The notes beneath the pieces are model-generated. The model saw only the letters and a program-made list of their open reading frames with translations, ran no database searches and was not told where the DNA came from. DNA of 64,000 bases from JBMOMT01 sp049324835 (GTDB taxonomy: Bacteria > Chloroflexota > Anaerolineae > CAYNKW01): contig JBMOMT010000011.1 of the NCBI GenBank assembly GCA_049324835.1, positions 1-64,000 of the forward strand, written 5' to 3'. Position numbers and translations under genes: made by a program. Of the stretch, positions 1 to 8,115 are shown one piece after another (the stretch's first letter is position 1; each line of letters opens with the position of its first letter).

Positions 1-325
1 AGTGTTTTTTGCCGCATTTTGACCGTTTTCCCATCTCGAAGGCGCAGTCCCAACACTTCTTTGGCCCGAATCACATACCTGGATTTCTGCCAATTCGATC
101 CAACTCGGGGAAATTGGTGTGTCAGGTCTTGTAGCCCTCAAGAGAAGCGTATCCATCGAACCTGCGGCAGGGTTTCCCACAGATTTTAGCCACACTCGTT
201 TCATTTGCCCCGTCTGTCCCCCATCAATCCCAGCCCTGTTCACGCCAGGTGAGGCGCGATGAATTGTGGTATAATACGGCCCACGACCGCGAACGAGCTA
301 TCCCAACGGAAGGAGCATCCAACAC
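1..325. other. Left edge without a convincing gene; ade leader at its end
   Basis: No supported gene starts here. On the minus strand a frame without a clear start codon is open from about 139 to the window edge (it reads ...RYVIRAKEVLGLRLRDG...), which could be the remnant or interior of an unrecognised gene, but I cannot assign it. The last 60 bases hold the promoter and ribosome-binding site of the adenine deaminase gene. Confidence 0.4.
264..277 (+). promoter_or_regulatory. Extended -10 promoter of ade
   Basis: The sequence TTGTGGTATAATAC contains a perfect TATAAT (270-275) preceded by TGTGG, an extended -10. No good -35 box lies 17 bases upstream. The identical 14-mer precedes lgt at 17131-17144. 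An AAGGAG Shine-Dalgarno at 309-314 precedes the start at 326. Confidence 0.6.
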
Positions 326-2047
326 ATGGGCGATCATCTCTCACTGGCAACCCTCATCCGCCGCGCGCGCGGCCAGGAACCGGCCGATCTGCTGCTGGCC
401 AACGGCCAGGTGATCAATGTCTTTACCGGCGAAGTGCTGCCGGCCGATATTGCCATCGCCGGCGGGATCATCGTCGGCCTGGGCCGGGGCTACAGCGCGC
501 GGGAAACCATCGACCTGGCCGGGCGCGTGGTCTGCCCTGGCTTTATCGACGGCCACCTGCACATCGAGAGCACCATGCTCACGCCCTACCAGTTTGCCCG
601 CGCCGCCGTGCCCCGCGGCACCACCGCCGTGGTGTGCGATCCTCACGAGATCGCCAACGTGCTGGGGCTGGACGGTATCCGCTACATGCTGGGGGCCAGC
701 GAGAACCTGCCGCTGACCGTCTTTGCCATGGCTTCGTCCTGCGTGCCGGCCACCCACCTGGAAACGGCCGGCGCGTCCCTCTCGGCCCAAGACCTCTCGA
801 CGCTGCTGGATCATCCCCGCGTGCTGGGGCTGGCCGAAATGATGAACTATCCGGGCGTGCTGTTGGGCCTGCCCGACGTGCTGGCCAAACTGGAAATGGC
901 CCGCCGCCGCGGCCTGCCCATCGACGGCCACGCGCCGGGCCTCAGCGGGCGCGACCTCCAGGCCTACGTGGCTGCCGGGGTGCGCTCCGACCACGAATGC
1001 ACCGATCCGGACGAGGCCCGCGAAAAACTGCGCGCCGGCATGTACCTGATGATCCGCGAGGGCACCACCGAGCACAACCTGGCCGAACTGCTGCCCGTCG
1101 TCACCCCGGAAAACGCCCGCCGCTGCCTGCTCGTCTCCGACGACCGCCACCCCGACGACTTGATGGATCGCGGCCACCTGGACTATTCGATCCGGCTGGC
1201 GGCGCAGCAGGGACTGAACCCGATCACGGCCGTGCAGATGGTCACCCTCAACGCCGCCGAGCGTTTCCGGCTGTGGGATCGCGGCGCGGTGGCCCCCGGC
1301 TATCGCGCCGACCTGGTCGTGCTGGATAACCTGGAGCAGCTCACCGTCGAACAGGTTTTCAGCGGCGGCGTGCGGGTGGCCCGGAACGGGCAGATGCTGC
1401 CCGCCCCGCCGCCAGAGGCCATCGCTGCGCCGCCCTCGGTGCGGGTGAATTGGGATCGCCTGAACCTGGAAATCCCCGCCCGGGGGGAGCAGGCGCGGAT
1501 CATCGGCATCGTCGAAGGCCAGATCGTCACCGAATCGCTGACCCTGGCCGTCAAAAAAGAGAACGGCCTGGCCGTGGCCGATCCAGAGCGCGACCTGCTC
1601 AAGCTGGCCGTCATCGAGCGCCACGCCGCCAGCGGCAACGTGGGGCTGGGTTTCGTGCGCGGCCTGGGGCTCAAGCGCGGCGCGTTGGCCTCCACCGTGG
1701 CCCACGACTCGCACAATCTGATCGTGGCCGGGGCCAACGACGCCGACATGCTGGCCGCCGCCCAGGCCGTGGCCCGCATGGGCGGCGGGCTGGTCGCCGT
1801 CGTCGATGGGCAAACCATCGCCCGGCTGGCGCTGCCGGTGGCCGGGCTGATGTCGCAAGAGCCGCTGGAAACCGTGCGCGCCGGTATGGACGCCCTGCTG
1901 GCCGCCGCCCGCGATCTGGGCAGCCGGCTGCACAACCCCTTCATGATCCTCAGTTTTCTGGCGCTGCCGGTCATCCCGGCCCTGAAACTCACCGACAGGG
2001 GCCTGGTCGACGTGAATCAGTTCGATTTCGTGCCGTTGTTTGTTTAG
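326..2047 (+). CDS. ade: Adenine deaminase
   Basis: Adenine deaminase (573 residues) converts adenine to hypoxanthine and ammonia in purine salvage, in the cytoplasm. The amidohydrolase metal motif DGHLHIES is at residues 75-82 and the family-typical CDPHEIAN at about 104-111. The C-terminal part carries the adenine-deaminase domain ending in a hydrophobic, Pro-containing segment (FLALPVIPALKLTDRGLVDV) characteristic of bacterial Ade. Length fits the family (about 570-600). ATG 326 is preceded by AAGGAG and an extended -10 promoter. The gene is followed after 10 bases by a UxaA-like gene, so the two are probably co-transcribed, although no shared pathway is obvious. Assignment is from conserved motifs and full-length family resemblance; the Mn/Fe preference cannot be read from sequence. 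Confidence 0.93.
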   Translation: MGDHLSLATLIRRARGQEPADLLLANGQVINVFTGEVLPADIAIAGGIIVGLGRGYSARETIDLAGRVVCPGFIDGHLHIESTMLTPYQFARAAVPRGTTAVVCDPHEIANVLGLDGIRYMLGASENLPLTVFAMASSCVPATHLETAGASLSAQDLSTLLDHPRVLGLAEMMNYPGVLLGLPDVLAKLEMARRRGLPIDGHAPGLSGRDLQAYVAAGVRSDHECTDPDEAREKLRAGMYLMIREGTTEHNLAELLPVVTPENARRCLLVSDDRHPDDLMDRGHLDYSIRLAAQQGLNPITAVQMVTLNAAERFRLWDRGAVAPGYRADLVVLDNLEQLTVEQVFSGGVRVARNGQMLPAPPPEAIAAPPSVRVNWDRLNLEIPARGEQARIIGIVEGQIVTESLTLAVKKENGLAVADPERDLLKLAVIERHAASGNVGLGFVRGLGLKRGALASTVAHDSHNLIVAGANDADMLAAAQAVARMGGGLVAVVDGQTIARLALPVAGLMSQEPLETVRAGMDALLAAARDLGSRLHNPFMILSFLALPVIPALKLTDRGLVDVNQFDFVPLFV

Positions 2048-2057
2048 TGACGATGCC

Positions 2058-3560
2058 ATGACAGAATCCCGGCTTTTGCAGCTCCACCCCCGCGACAATG
2101 TGGCCGTCGCCCTGGTCGATCTGGCCGCCGGGGCAGCCGCCGCCATCGACGATGGCCCGGCGCTGACCCTGCGCGCCGACGCGCCCTTTGGTCACAAGGT
2201 TGCTCTGAGCGCCATCGCGCCCAGCGAGCCGGTGCTCAAATACGGCGAGGCCATCGGCCGGGCCACGCAGCCCATCGCCCCCGGCGATCACGTGCACACC
2301 CACAATCTGGTCTCGGCCCGCGCCCAACCTTCCATCCTTCCATCCTCCCCGCCCATCCATCCCCCCTCTACCCAACTTTTCAACCTTTCAGCCTTTCAAC
2401 CTTCTGACCTCACCTTCCCCGCCTACCTCCGCGCCGATGGCCGCGCCGGCGCCCGCAATCATCTGCTGGTGCTGCCTTCGGTGTTCTGCGCCAACGTCGC
2501 CGCCCAGCGCATCGCCGAAGCCGTGCCCGGCGCCATCGCGCTGCCGCACCCCTACGGCTGCGCCCAGCTCGACATCGCCCGCACCGCCGACGTGCTGGCC
2601 GGCCTGGGCGCGCATCCCAACGTCGGGGCGACGGTCGTCGTGGGCCTGGGCTGCGAGATGCTCCAGGCCGACGATCTGGCGGCGCGCATCGCCGCCGCCG
2701 GGCAGACGGTGGAGGCGCTGAGCATCCAGTGCGAGGGCGGCACGCTGAAAACCATCAGCCGCGGGCGCGAGCTGGCCCACAAGCTGGCCGCTCACCTGGC
2801 GACGCAGCGACGACAGGCCGCGCCGTTGAGCAAACTGGTGCTGGCTACCGAGTGCGGCGGCTCCGACGCCACCTCCGGGCTGGCGGCCAATCCTGTCATC
2901 GGGGCCGTGGCCGATAGGGTTGTGGCCGCCGGGGGAACGGTGCTGCTCTCCGAGACCACCGAGCTGATGGGCGCGGAGCACATCCTGGCCCGCCGCGCCG
3001 TCAGCGCCGCGGTGGGCCGGCAGCTCGTGGAGATCGTGGCGGCGGTGGAGCGGGAGACGCTGCGCCTGGGCGCGGATCTGCGCGGCTCGCAGCCCACGCC
3101 GGGCAACATGGCCGGCGGGTTGACGACCATCGAGGAGAAATCGCTGGGTTGCATTTACAAAGCGGGGTCATCGCCGCTGCGCGGGGTGCTGGCCTACGCC
3201 GGGCCGCCGCCGGGGCCGGGGCTTTACGTGATGGACGCCCCCGGCCACGATGCGGAGAGTGTGGTAGCGATGGTGGCCGGGGGAGCGCAGGTCGTGCTGT
3301 TCAGCACCGGGCGGGGCACGCCGCTGGGCGCGCCGGCGGCGCCGGTGATCAAGCTCACCGCCAACCCACGCACCGCCCAGAGCATGGCGGATCACATCGA
3401 CTTTTCGGCGGCCAGCGTCATCGGCGGCGAGACGACGGTTGCGGCGGCGGGCGAGGCGCTGTGGGCAGTGCTGCAACGCGTGCTGGCCGGCCAGCAGACG
3501 GCCAACGAAATCCTGGGCCACCACGAGCTGGCCATCACGCGGGCCGGGCCATCAGTATAG
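2058..3560 (+). CDS. UxaA-family (altronate/galactarate dehydratase-like) hydrolyase
   Basis: Member of the altronate dehydratase/D-galactarate dehydratase family, 500 residues from ATG 2058 (a TTG six codons upstream is also in frame). The N-terminal about 85 residues form the SAF-like domain with the signature GDHVHTHNL; the C-terminal catalytic part contains GRAGARNHLLVLPS, PHPYGCAQ, GLGCEM and ECGGSDATSGLAANP, all typical of UxaA. These enzymes dehydrate sugar acids using Fe/Mn. The two domains are joined by an unusual Pro/Ser-rich linker encoded by a pyrimidine tract (2325-2415). No uronate pathway genes lie nearby, so the substrate is open. It overlaps the convergent peptidase gene by 9 bases at its 3' end. 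Confidence 0.85.
   Translation: MTESRLLQLHPRDNVAVALVDLAAGAAAAIDDGPALTLRADAPFGHKVALSAIAPSEPVLKYGEAIGRATQPIAPGDHVHTHNLVSARAQPSILPSSPPIHPPSTQLFNLSAFQPSDLTFPAYLRADGRAGARNHLLVLPSVFCANVAAQRIAEAVPGAIALPHPYGCAQLDIARTADVLAGLGAHPNVGATVVVGLGCEMLQADDLAARIAAAGQTVEALSIQCEGGTLKTISRGRELAHKLAAHLATQRRQAAPLSKLVLATECGGSDATSGLAANPVIGAVADRVVAAGGTVLLSETTELMGAEHILARRAVSAAVGRQLVEIVAAVERETLRLGADLRGSQPTPGNMAGGLTTIEEKSLGCIYKAGSSPLRGVLAYAGPPPGPGLYVMDAPGHDAESVVAMVAGGAQVVLFSTGRGTPLGAPAAPVIKLTANPRTAQSMADHIDFSAASVIGGETTVAAAGEALWAVLQRVLAGQQTANEILGHHELAITRAGPSV
2325..2415 (+). repeat. Pyrimidine-rich low-complexity tract encoding the UxaA linker
   Basis: About 90 bases almost free of G on the plus strand, made of iterated TTCCATCC, CAACTTTTCAACC and TTTCAGCC-like units. 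It is in frame and encodes the inter-domain linker (PSILPSSPP...STQLFNLSAFQ). It looks like an intergenic-type simple repeat captured inside a coding region. Confidence 0.6.
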
Positions 3561-4697
3561 CGTTTTCTCGCGCCAGGCCGCATCCTGAGCCACGAGGGTA
3601 TAGACCACCAGCGCTTTGGCCAGGTTCACCACGTCGGCGATGTGGGCGCGGGGCGTATCGGCAAAGTGCGAGTAGGCGCCGGGCGCGCCGATGAGGGCCA
3701 CGTTGGGTGTGGCCGCCATGGCCGAGACGCAATCGCTGCGGCTGACATAGCCGGGGTTCTCGTGCAGGGCGATGCCGCGCCGCGCCAGTTCGAGCGCCAG
3801 ATCACGCTGGAAGGCCAGCAGCCGCGGCTGGGTCACGCCGCCCTTGGCCCCGCTGGCCGCCCCGCAAAACAGCGCCCCCTGCCCAAAAGGAATGGCCGCC
3901 AGATCGCCGCGGGAAACGGCGTCTACCTCTTCGTGCAGGTCCGAGACGATGACCAGATCCGGCAGTTGCTCCGGCGGTGTGCGGGCAAACAGGCGCGCGC
4001 TGCCCCGCGAAAAGGCCTGATTGCCCGGCGCGACCACGCCCTCTTCTTCGTCGGTGAGCACCAGCAGGGCGTTGGCGTCGGTTTCGGCCAGCGCCTGAGC
4101 CGCCAGCACCAGCGCCGCCGAGCCGATGCCGTCGTCCACATAGCCGGTGATGAAACCGGAGGCCCGGTCCCACGCCGATTGGCCCACATAACACACGCGG
4201 GTAAAGGGCGGCAGCGCGGCGGCGTCGGTTTCAAAGCGCATCTGGCCATCGCGGCTCATGCCCAACTCACCCCGCGCCACCTCGATCATGGCATCGCTGG
4301 CCTCGTCATAGGCCAGGGCCAGGGCCGCGCGGCTGCCCTCGCCCTTGCGCGGCTCACAAAAGGGCGTCACCCGGTAGCCGGCGCCGTCGTGCTGGCGTGT
4401 CAGGTAGCTGCAAATATCGGCGTGGGCCATGAGCCACACCGGCTTTTGCGCCGTGGAGCCCAGCTCGATGGCGATATTTCCCGAGCGGCGATAATTACGA
4501 TGAACGGCCAGCCGGCCGCGATGGCAGACCTCTGCCAGCAGGGCCTGCACTACCGGCCCGCGCGTATAGGTCGCCGTGCCGGAGGGGGCGTACGTATCGG
4601 CGATGCGCTGGTAGACGTAAAAAGCCCTTTCTGCGGTGATGGCCTGGTGGAGCCGGGTAAAAAGATCGGGATGAGATGCCAACAGTTTTTCCAGCAT
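3552..4697 (-). CDS. Co-catalytic zinc aminopeptidase (M28/M42/M20-like)
   Basis: A 381-residue metallopeptidase-like protein. The set of metal ligands expected for the co-catalytic M20/M28/M42 clan is visible in order: a His-x-Asp (WLMAHADICSYL), a bridging Asp in GYVDDGIGSAALVL, an acidic pair in LTDEEEG, an Asp in VIVSDLHEE, and a C-terminal His in GAYSHFADTP. It therefore probably hydrolyses small peptides or acyl-amino compounds in the cytoplasm; no signal peptide is visible. The subfamily is not clear and I give no symbol. It is transcribed towards the altronate dehydratase-like gene and overlaps it by 9 bases. GAGAGGATTTTTC upstream of ATG 4697 is a modest Shine-Dalgarno. Confidence 0.75.
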   Translation of the reverse strand: MLEKLLASHPDLFTRLHQAITAERAFYVYQRIADTYAPSGTATYTRGPVVQALLAEVCHRGRLAVHRNYRRSGNIAIELGSTAQKPVWLMAHADICSYLTRQHDGAGYRVTPFCEPRKGEGSRAALALAYDEASDAMIEVARGELGMSRDGQMRFETDAAALPPFTRVCYVGQSAWDRASGFITGYVDDGIGSAALVLAAQALAETDANALLVLTDEEEGVVAPGNQAFSRGSARLFARTPPEQLPDLVIVSDLHEEVDAVSRGDLAAIPFGQGALFCGAASGAKGGVTQPRLLAFQRDLALELARRGIALHENPGYVSRSDCVSAMAATPNVALIGAPGAYSHFADTPRAHIADVVNLAKALVVYTLVAQDAAWREKTLY

Positions 4698-4753
4698 GAA
4701 AAATCCTCTCTAGCGGTATTCCATCTGACGGTAGCAATCTACCGGAGTGAATG

Positions 4754-4906
4754 GTAACTGCTCACCCTCCCGCAGGCTCTGGTAGGGGCACGGCATGCCG
4801 TGCCTCCTCGTGCCGCTACATTTTGCAGATTTACCGGACCCAGCCGGCTAAATTGTGGCATAGGATGACCGATTTCAGCCTGCGGGAGGGTAGGCTGAGC
4901 AGTTAC
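4754..4906. repeat. MITE-like element with terminal inverted repeats
   Basis: The left end (4754-4778, GTAACTGCTCACCCTCCCGC...) is the reverse complement of the right end (4877-4906) apart from a 5-base gap (AGGCT) in the left arm. The right arm recurs in the same orientation at 6993-7021 with one mismatch in 29. The interior holds the 18-bp palindrome. There is no transposase, so any mobility would be in trans. Confidence 0.6.
4787..4804. repeat. Perfect 18-bp palindrome
   Basis: GGCACGGCATGCCGTGCC is its own reverse complement. Palindromes of this kind are, as far as I recall, dispersed in many Chloroflexota and cyanobacterial genomes; that is recollection and was not checked. Confidence 0.7.
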
Positions 4907-5160
4907 AGTGAATGAACGATATCCGCCTGGGAGCAAAGGAATGCCGAACTCGATCGGGTGTGGCCCACACATGACCCAAAATCGTCCCCAACGAGTTGGG
5001 GACTCCCCACTGCCAGGGGTTCTCCGACAGACTGGTAATTTGGTGGGCAAATTATAATCCTTCTGCCACAGAACGCAACCCCGCATGTCGCCACTTGCAG
5101 TCTGCAAATTCTTGCGCAAGAAGGCTGTTTCTGGTATACTCTTTGCCAGGAGGAAAGGGA

Positions 5161-6264
5161 TTGAAGGTTGCATTGGTGCACGATTGGGGCAACCAGGTCG
5201 GCGGCGCCGAAGGGGTGCTGCTGGCGCTCAAAGAGATGTTTCCCGACGCCCCGGTCTTTATGTCGATGTACGACCCGGCGGTGATGCCGGAGGTCTGCCA
5301 GTCCTGGGACATTCGCACTTCTTTTATGGACCGGCTCCCTCTGGTCAAGCGCCACCACCAGCCGTTTTTGCCCCTCTACCCGCTGGCCTTTGAACAGTTT
5401 GACCTGAGCGGCTTCGATCTGGTCATCAGCAACAAGAGTGGTTTCTGTCACGGCGTCCTCACCCCACCGGAGACGCTGCACATCGACTATTGCCTGACGC
5501 CGACGCGCTATGTGTGGGATTATCGCCATTACGCCCGGCGCGAGGGCATCGGGCCGCTGGGGAGCCTGCTGCTCCAGCCCTTTTTGCACCGGCTCCGGCT
5601 TTGGGACCGGCTGGCCGCCGACCGGGTGGATCATTTTGTGGCCATCTCGACCGAGGTACAGCGCCGCATCGCCAAGTATTACCGGCGCGATTCGACGGTC
5701 ATCCACCCGCCGGTGGAAACGGATCGTTTCGAACCCGCTTCAGATCACGACGACTATTATCTGGTTGTCTCGCGGCTGGTGCCGTACAAGCGCATCGATC
5801 TGGCCGTGCAGGCGTTCAACCAGTTGGGCCTGCCGCTCAAGATCGGAGGCAACGGGCGAGATTTGCCAACTCTGAAGCGGATGGCCGGCCCCAACATCGA
5901 ATTTCTGGGCCGTGTGCCAGACGACACACTGCCGGCGTTATATCAGCGCAGCCGGGCGTTGATCTTTCCCGGCTGCGAGGACTTTGGCATCGCCCCTCTG
6001 GAAGCCAACGCCGCCGGCCGGCCGGTGATCGCCTTCCGGGCCGGCGGCGCGTTGGATACGGTGATCGAAGGCAAAACCGGGCTCTTTTTCGACGCGCAAA
6101 CGCCAGAATCGCTGGCAGCAGCGGTACGCGCCCTGGACGATTCTACATTCGATCCGGAGGCCATTCACCAACACGCCCTGCGCTTCGACAAAGCGGTCTT
6201 TCAAGACCAGATGATGCGCTTTGTCGAAGGTAAATATGCCGCGCACCAGAAAACAATGGGATAA
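5161..6264 (+). CDS. GT4-family glycosyltransferase
   Basis: A 367-residue GT-B fold glycosyltransferase of family 4, expected to transfer a sugar from a nucleotide donor during exopolysaccharide assembly at the inner face of the membrane. The N-terminus MKVALVHDWGNQVGGAE is the usual acceptor-domain start; the donor domain has YLVVSRLVPYKRIDLAV and the family signature FPGCEDFGIAPLEANAAGRPVI followed by GGALDTVIEG. Start TTG 5161 is chosen because AGGAGGAAAGGGA lies immediately upstream and the protein aligns with the family start; upstream in-frame codons would only add residues without family similarity. The Wzz-like gene follows after 5 bases. Confidence 0.85.
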   Translation: MKVALVHDWGNQVGGAEGVLLALKEMFPDAPVFMSMYDPAVMPEVCQSWDIRTSFMDRLPLVKRHHQPFLPLYPLAFEQFDLSGFDLVISNKSGFCHGVLTPPETLHIDYCLTPTRYVWDYRHYARREGIGPLGSLLLQPFLHRLRLWDRLAADRVDHFVAISTEVQRRIAKYYRRDSTVIHPPVETDRFEPASDHDDYYLVVSRLVPYKRIDLAVQAFNQLGLPLKIGGNGRDLPTLKRMAGPNIEFLGRVPDDTLPALYQRSRALIFPGCEDFGIAPLEANAAGRPVIAFRAGGALDTVIEGKTGLFFDAQTPESLAAAVRALDDSTFDPEAIHQHALRFDKAVFQDQMMRFVEGKYAAHQKTMG

Positions 6265-6269
6265 AGTTC

Positions 6270-6974
6270 ATGGAATTGCGTCAATACTGGCACATTGTTT
6301 GGAAACGCATCTGGGTCATCGTCGCGCTGGTGGTCATGGCCGGTGCGGTGAGTGTGGCGACATACCAGAAACCGCCGACAACCTATCAGGCCACGCTGCG
6401 CTTTACGGTGGGCATTGTGCCGGAAGAGCGTCCGGCCAACGAATACGGCTACGATTATTACTACACCTGGGTCACTTCCGAGTATCTGGCCGACGATCTG
6501 GCCGAAGTGGTCAAAGGCGGGGCCTTTGCCGCAGCGGTGGGCGCGCCGGCGGGCAGCGTCTCGGCCAGCGCCGAACACCGCATCCTCACCGTCACCGTGA
6601 CGCGCAGCGGCGGGCCGGAGGTTTCAGAGGAGGTGGGGCGAATCGCCAATGCCGTGGCAGCCGTGCTCCAGGAGCGAGCCGGTGAGTTTTTTGGCCAGTT
6701 GGATCACAACGCCGCCGCCGTAGACCTCACCCTGCACGATCCGCCCATCGTGGCGCCGCTGCCGCCCGGCCTCACCGCCCGCCTGGACCTGCCCCTGCGC
6801 CTGGGGCTGGCGCTGCTGGCGGGGGTGGCCCTCACTTTTCTGCTGGACTATCTCGATACCACCATCCGGGAGCGCGCCGAGCTGGAGACGATGGGTCTGC
6901 CGGTGCTGGGCGAAATTCCCACCGGGCGTCGCCGCTGGCCCGGATCTGGATCGTTCGCTCGGCGCAGGCGATAG
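6270..6974 (+). CDS. Wzz/YveK-type polysaccharide chain-length protein (first copy)
   Basis: A 234-residue chain-length-determinant-like inner-membrane protein. MELRQYWHIVWKRIWVIVALVV gives the typical start with the first transmembrane segment at about residues 12-30; a second segment (LRLGLALLAGVALTFLLDYL) precedes the juxtamembrane ERAELETMGLPVLGEIP motif. Such proteins partner with a tyrosine autokinase to set polysaccharide length. The protein ends in an Arg-rich tail (RRRWPGSGSFARRRR) unlike the family, and a dispersed repeat begins 19 bases after the stop codon, so the 3' end may have been altered. It is 5 bases behind the glycosyltransferase. Confidence 0.78.
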   Translation: MELRQYWHIVWKRIWVIVALVVMAGAVSVATYQKPPTTYQATLRFTVGIVPEERPANEYGYDYYYTWVTSEYLADDLAEVVKGGAFAAAVGAPAGSVSASAEHRILTVTVTRSGGPEVSEEVGRIANAVAAVLQERAGEFFGQLDHNAAAVDLTLHDPPIVAPLPPGLTARLDLPLRLGLALLAGVALTFLLDYLDTTIRERAELETMGLPVLGEIPTGRRRWPGSGSFARRRR

Positions 6975-6992
6975 GCGCTCCACCACTCGCCG

Positions 6993-7021
6993 GCCTGCGG
7001 GAAGGTAGGCTGAGCAGTTAC
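6993..7021 (+). repeat. Second copy of the 29-bp repeat arm
   Basis: GCCTGCGGGAAGGTAGGCTG... matches 4878-4906 in 28 of 29 positions and the same orientation. The two direct copies bracket the GT4 gene and the first Wzz-like gene. Confidence 0.7.
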
Positions 7022-7042
7022 GAATTGCCAATTTCACCTGGT

Positions 7043-7053
7043 TGTGGTAGAAT
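7043..7053 (+). promoter_or_regulatory. Extended -10 promoter before second Wzz-like gene
   Basis: TGTGGTAGAAT has the same extended -10 form as the ade and lgt promoters, with TAGAAT at 7048-7053. It would give a 5' leader of about 28 bases for the gene starting at 7087. Confidence 0.5.
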
Positions 7054-7086
7054 CCCCCTTCGGCCTGAGGGTCTGGGAGGTCGTGT

Positions 7087-7770
7087 ATGGAGATACAAGC
7101 CTATTTCAAGATTCTCCGCCGTCGCTGGTGGATTTTGTTATTGCTGCCGGTCATCACCGCCGGCGTGGCGTTTGGTGTGAGCAAATTCCTGGTGAGTGAA
7201 GCCGTGCCGGGTTACCCCGTCTACCGCGCCTGGGTGATGTTGAGTGTCAGGCCGGCCCGGCCCGATCTGGGTCTGACCACCTCACTCAAGGCCCTGCTGC
7301 GTAATTACGTCGTCCGGCTGAATACCACCACCATGGCCAATCGTATCATCGACGAAGCCAAGCTGGACATGCTGGCCGACGAGCTCACCGGCGAGTGGCA
7401 CATCAGCGCCGACGATTCCAACTTTACGCTGCGCGTCGAGGTGGATAACCCGGATCCCATCGTGGCCCAGCAGATCGCCCAAACCATGGCCGACATCGCC
7501 CGCTCGGATCAGGTCGAATGGAACAAAAATCTGGACCGGCGCGATCAGATAGACGTGGAGCAGGCGGATGTCGTGCGGGTGGGGCTGCAGAAACCCAACA
7601 CCAAGATCAACACCGTGGCTGGCGCCGTTCTGGGCCTGGCGCTGGGCGGCGGCATCGTGGCTCTGCTGGAGTGGCTGGAGGCGGCCTTTGTGCGCACGCG
7701 TGACGACCTGGAGCGCACAGCGGCCCTGCCGGTGCTGGGTGCGATCCCGGCAATGGGGAGCAAAGGTTAG
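7087..7770 (+). CDS. Wzz/YveK-type polysaccharide chain-length protein (second copy)
   Basis: A 227-residue paralogue of the gene at 6270. The order is the same: a short cytoplasmic start (MEIQAYFKILRRRWW), a first membrane helix (ILLLLPVITAGVAFGVSKFL), a periplasmic coil-rich part, a second helix (INTVAGAVLGLALGGGIVALL) and a juxtamembrane RDDLERTAALPVLGAIP. Known roles of the family are control of polysaccharide length and activation of the partner BY-kinase, here encoded at 8512. It has its own promoter at 7043-7053 and is separated from the kinase by a MNT/HEPN pair starting 12 bases after its stop codon. Confidence 0.8.
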   Translation: MEIQAYFKILRRRWWILLLLPVITAGVAFGVSKFLVSEAVPGYPVYRAWVMLSVRPARPDLGLTTSLKALLRNYVVRLNTTTMANRIIDEAKLDMLADELTGEWHISADDSNFTLRVEVDNPDPIVAQQIAQTMADIARSDQVEWNKNLDRRDQIDVEQADVVRVGLQKPNTKINTVAGAVLGLALGGGIVALLEWLEAAFVRTRDDLERTAALPVLGAIPAMGSKG

Positions 7771-7782
7771 GCGACAGCAGAA

Positions 7783-8115
7783 ATGGTAACGCCAAAGGCA
7801 GCACAACGTGTGATTCGCAGGATGGTAGAAAAACTTGTCACCGACTATGAGCCGCGCCAGATTATCCTCTTTGGCTCCTACGCTCACGGCGATCCCGACA
7901 CAGACAGTGACATCGACGTGCTCATCGTCAAGGAAACATCGGAGCGTTTTCTCGACCGGTGGGTGACAGTTCATCGTATCCTTACCGGCTTGCACCACTC
8001 CCTGCCCATAGAGCCCCTGGTTCTGACGCCCCAGGAACTCGAGGACCGTCTGGCCAGTGGCGATCAATTCATTGCCGAGATCGTGGAGAGAGGGACGCTT
8101 TTGTATGCCGCGTAA
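7783..8115 (+). CDS. MNT-type minimal nucleotidyltransferase (antitoxin of MNT/HEPN pair)
   Basis: A 110-residue nucleotidyltransferase-fold protein. GSYAHGDPDTDSDIDVLIV (about residues 32-50) is the GSx10DxD signature of the minimal nucleotidyltransferase (MNT) family. Homologues neutralise HEPN toxins by adding AMP groups to them. The next gene, a HEPN protein, overlaps its end (ATG 8105 lies within the last codons), the standard arrangement of a MNT/HEPN module. It sits inside an exopolysaccharide operon, so its promoter is probably shared or it is transcribed by read-through. Confidence 0.85.
   Translation: MVTPKAAQRVIRRMVEKLVTDYEPRQIILFGSYAHGDPDTDSDIDVLIVKETSERFLDRWVTVHRILTGLHHSLPIEPLVLTPQELEDRLASGDQFIAEIVERGTLLYAA

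Larger units (their letters stand above)
4698..5160. other. 463-bp intergenic region with MITE-like element and GT promoter
   Basis: No gene is supported here. It contains an inverted-repeat element (4754-4906), a perfect 18-bp palindrome (4787-4804) and, near its right end, the promoter of the glycosyltransferase gene: TTGCGC at 5112-5117, 17 bases, then TATACT at 5135-5140 with an upstream TG, followed by AGGAGG at about 5149. Confidence 0.7.

Noticed and set aside
1..139. Minus-strand open frame running off the left edge
   Set aside because: Short, no start codon and no recognisable family; kept only as a note on the left-edge region.
341..2146. 601-codon open frame opposite adenine deaminase
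   Set aside because: It is a GC-rich mirror frame of the ade gene, rich in His/Gln/Gly with no family resemblance and no ribosome site.
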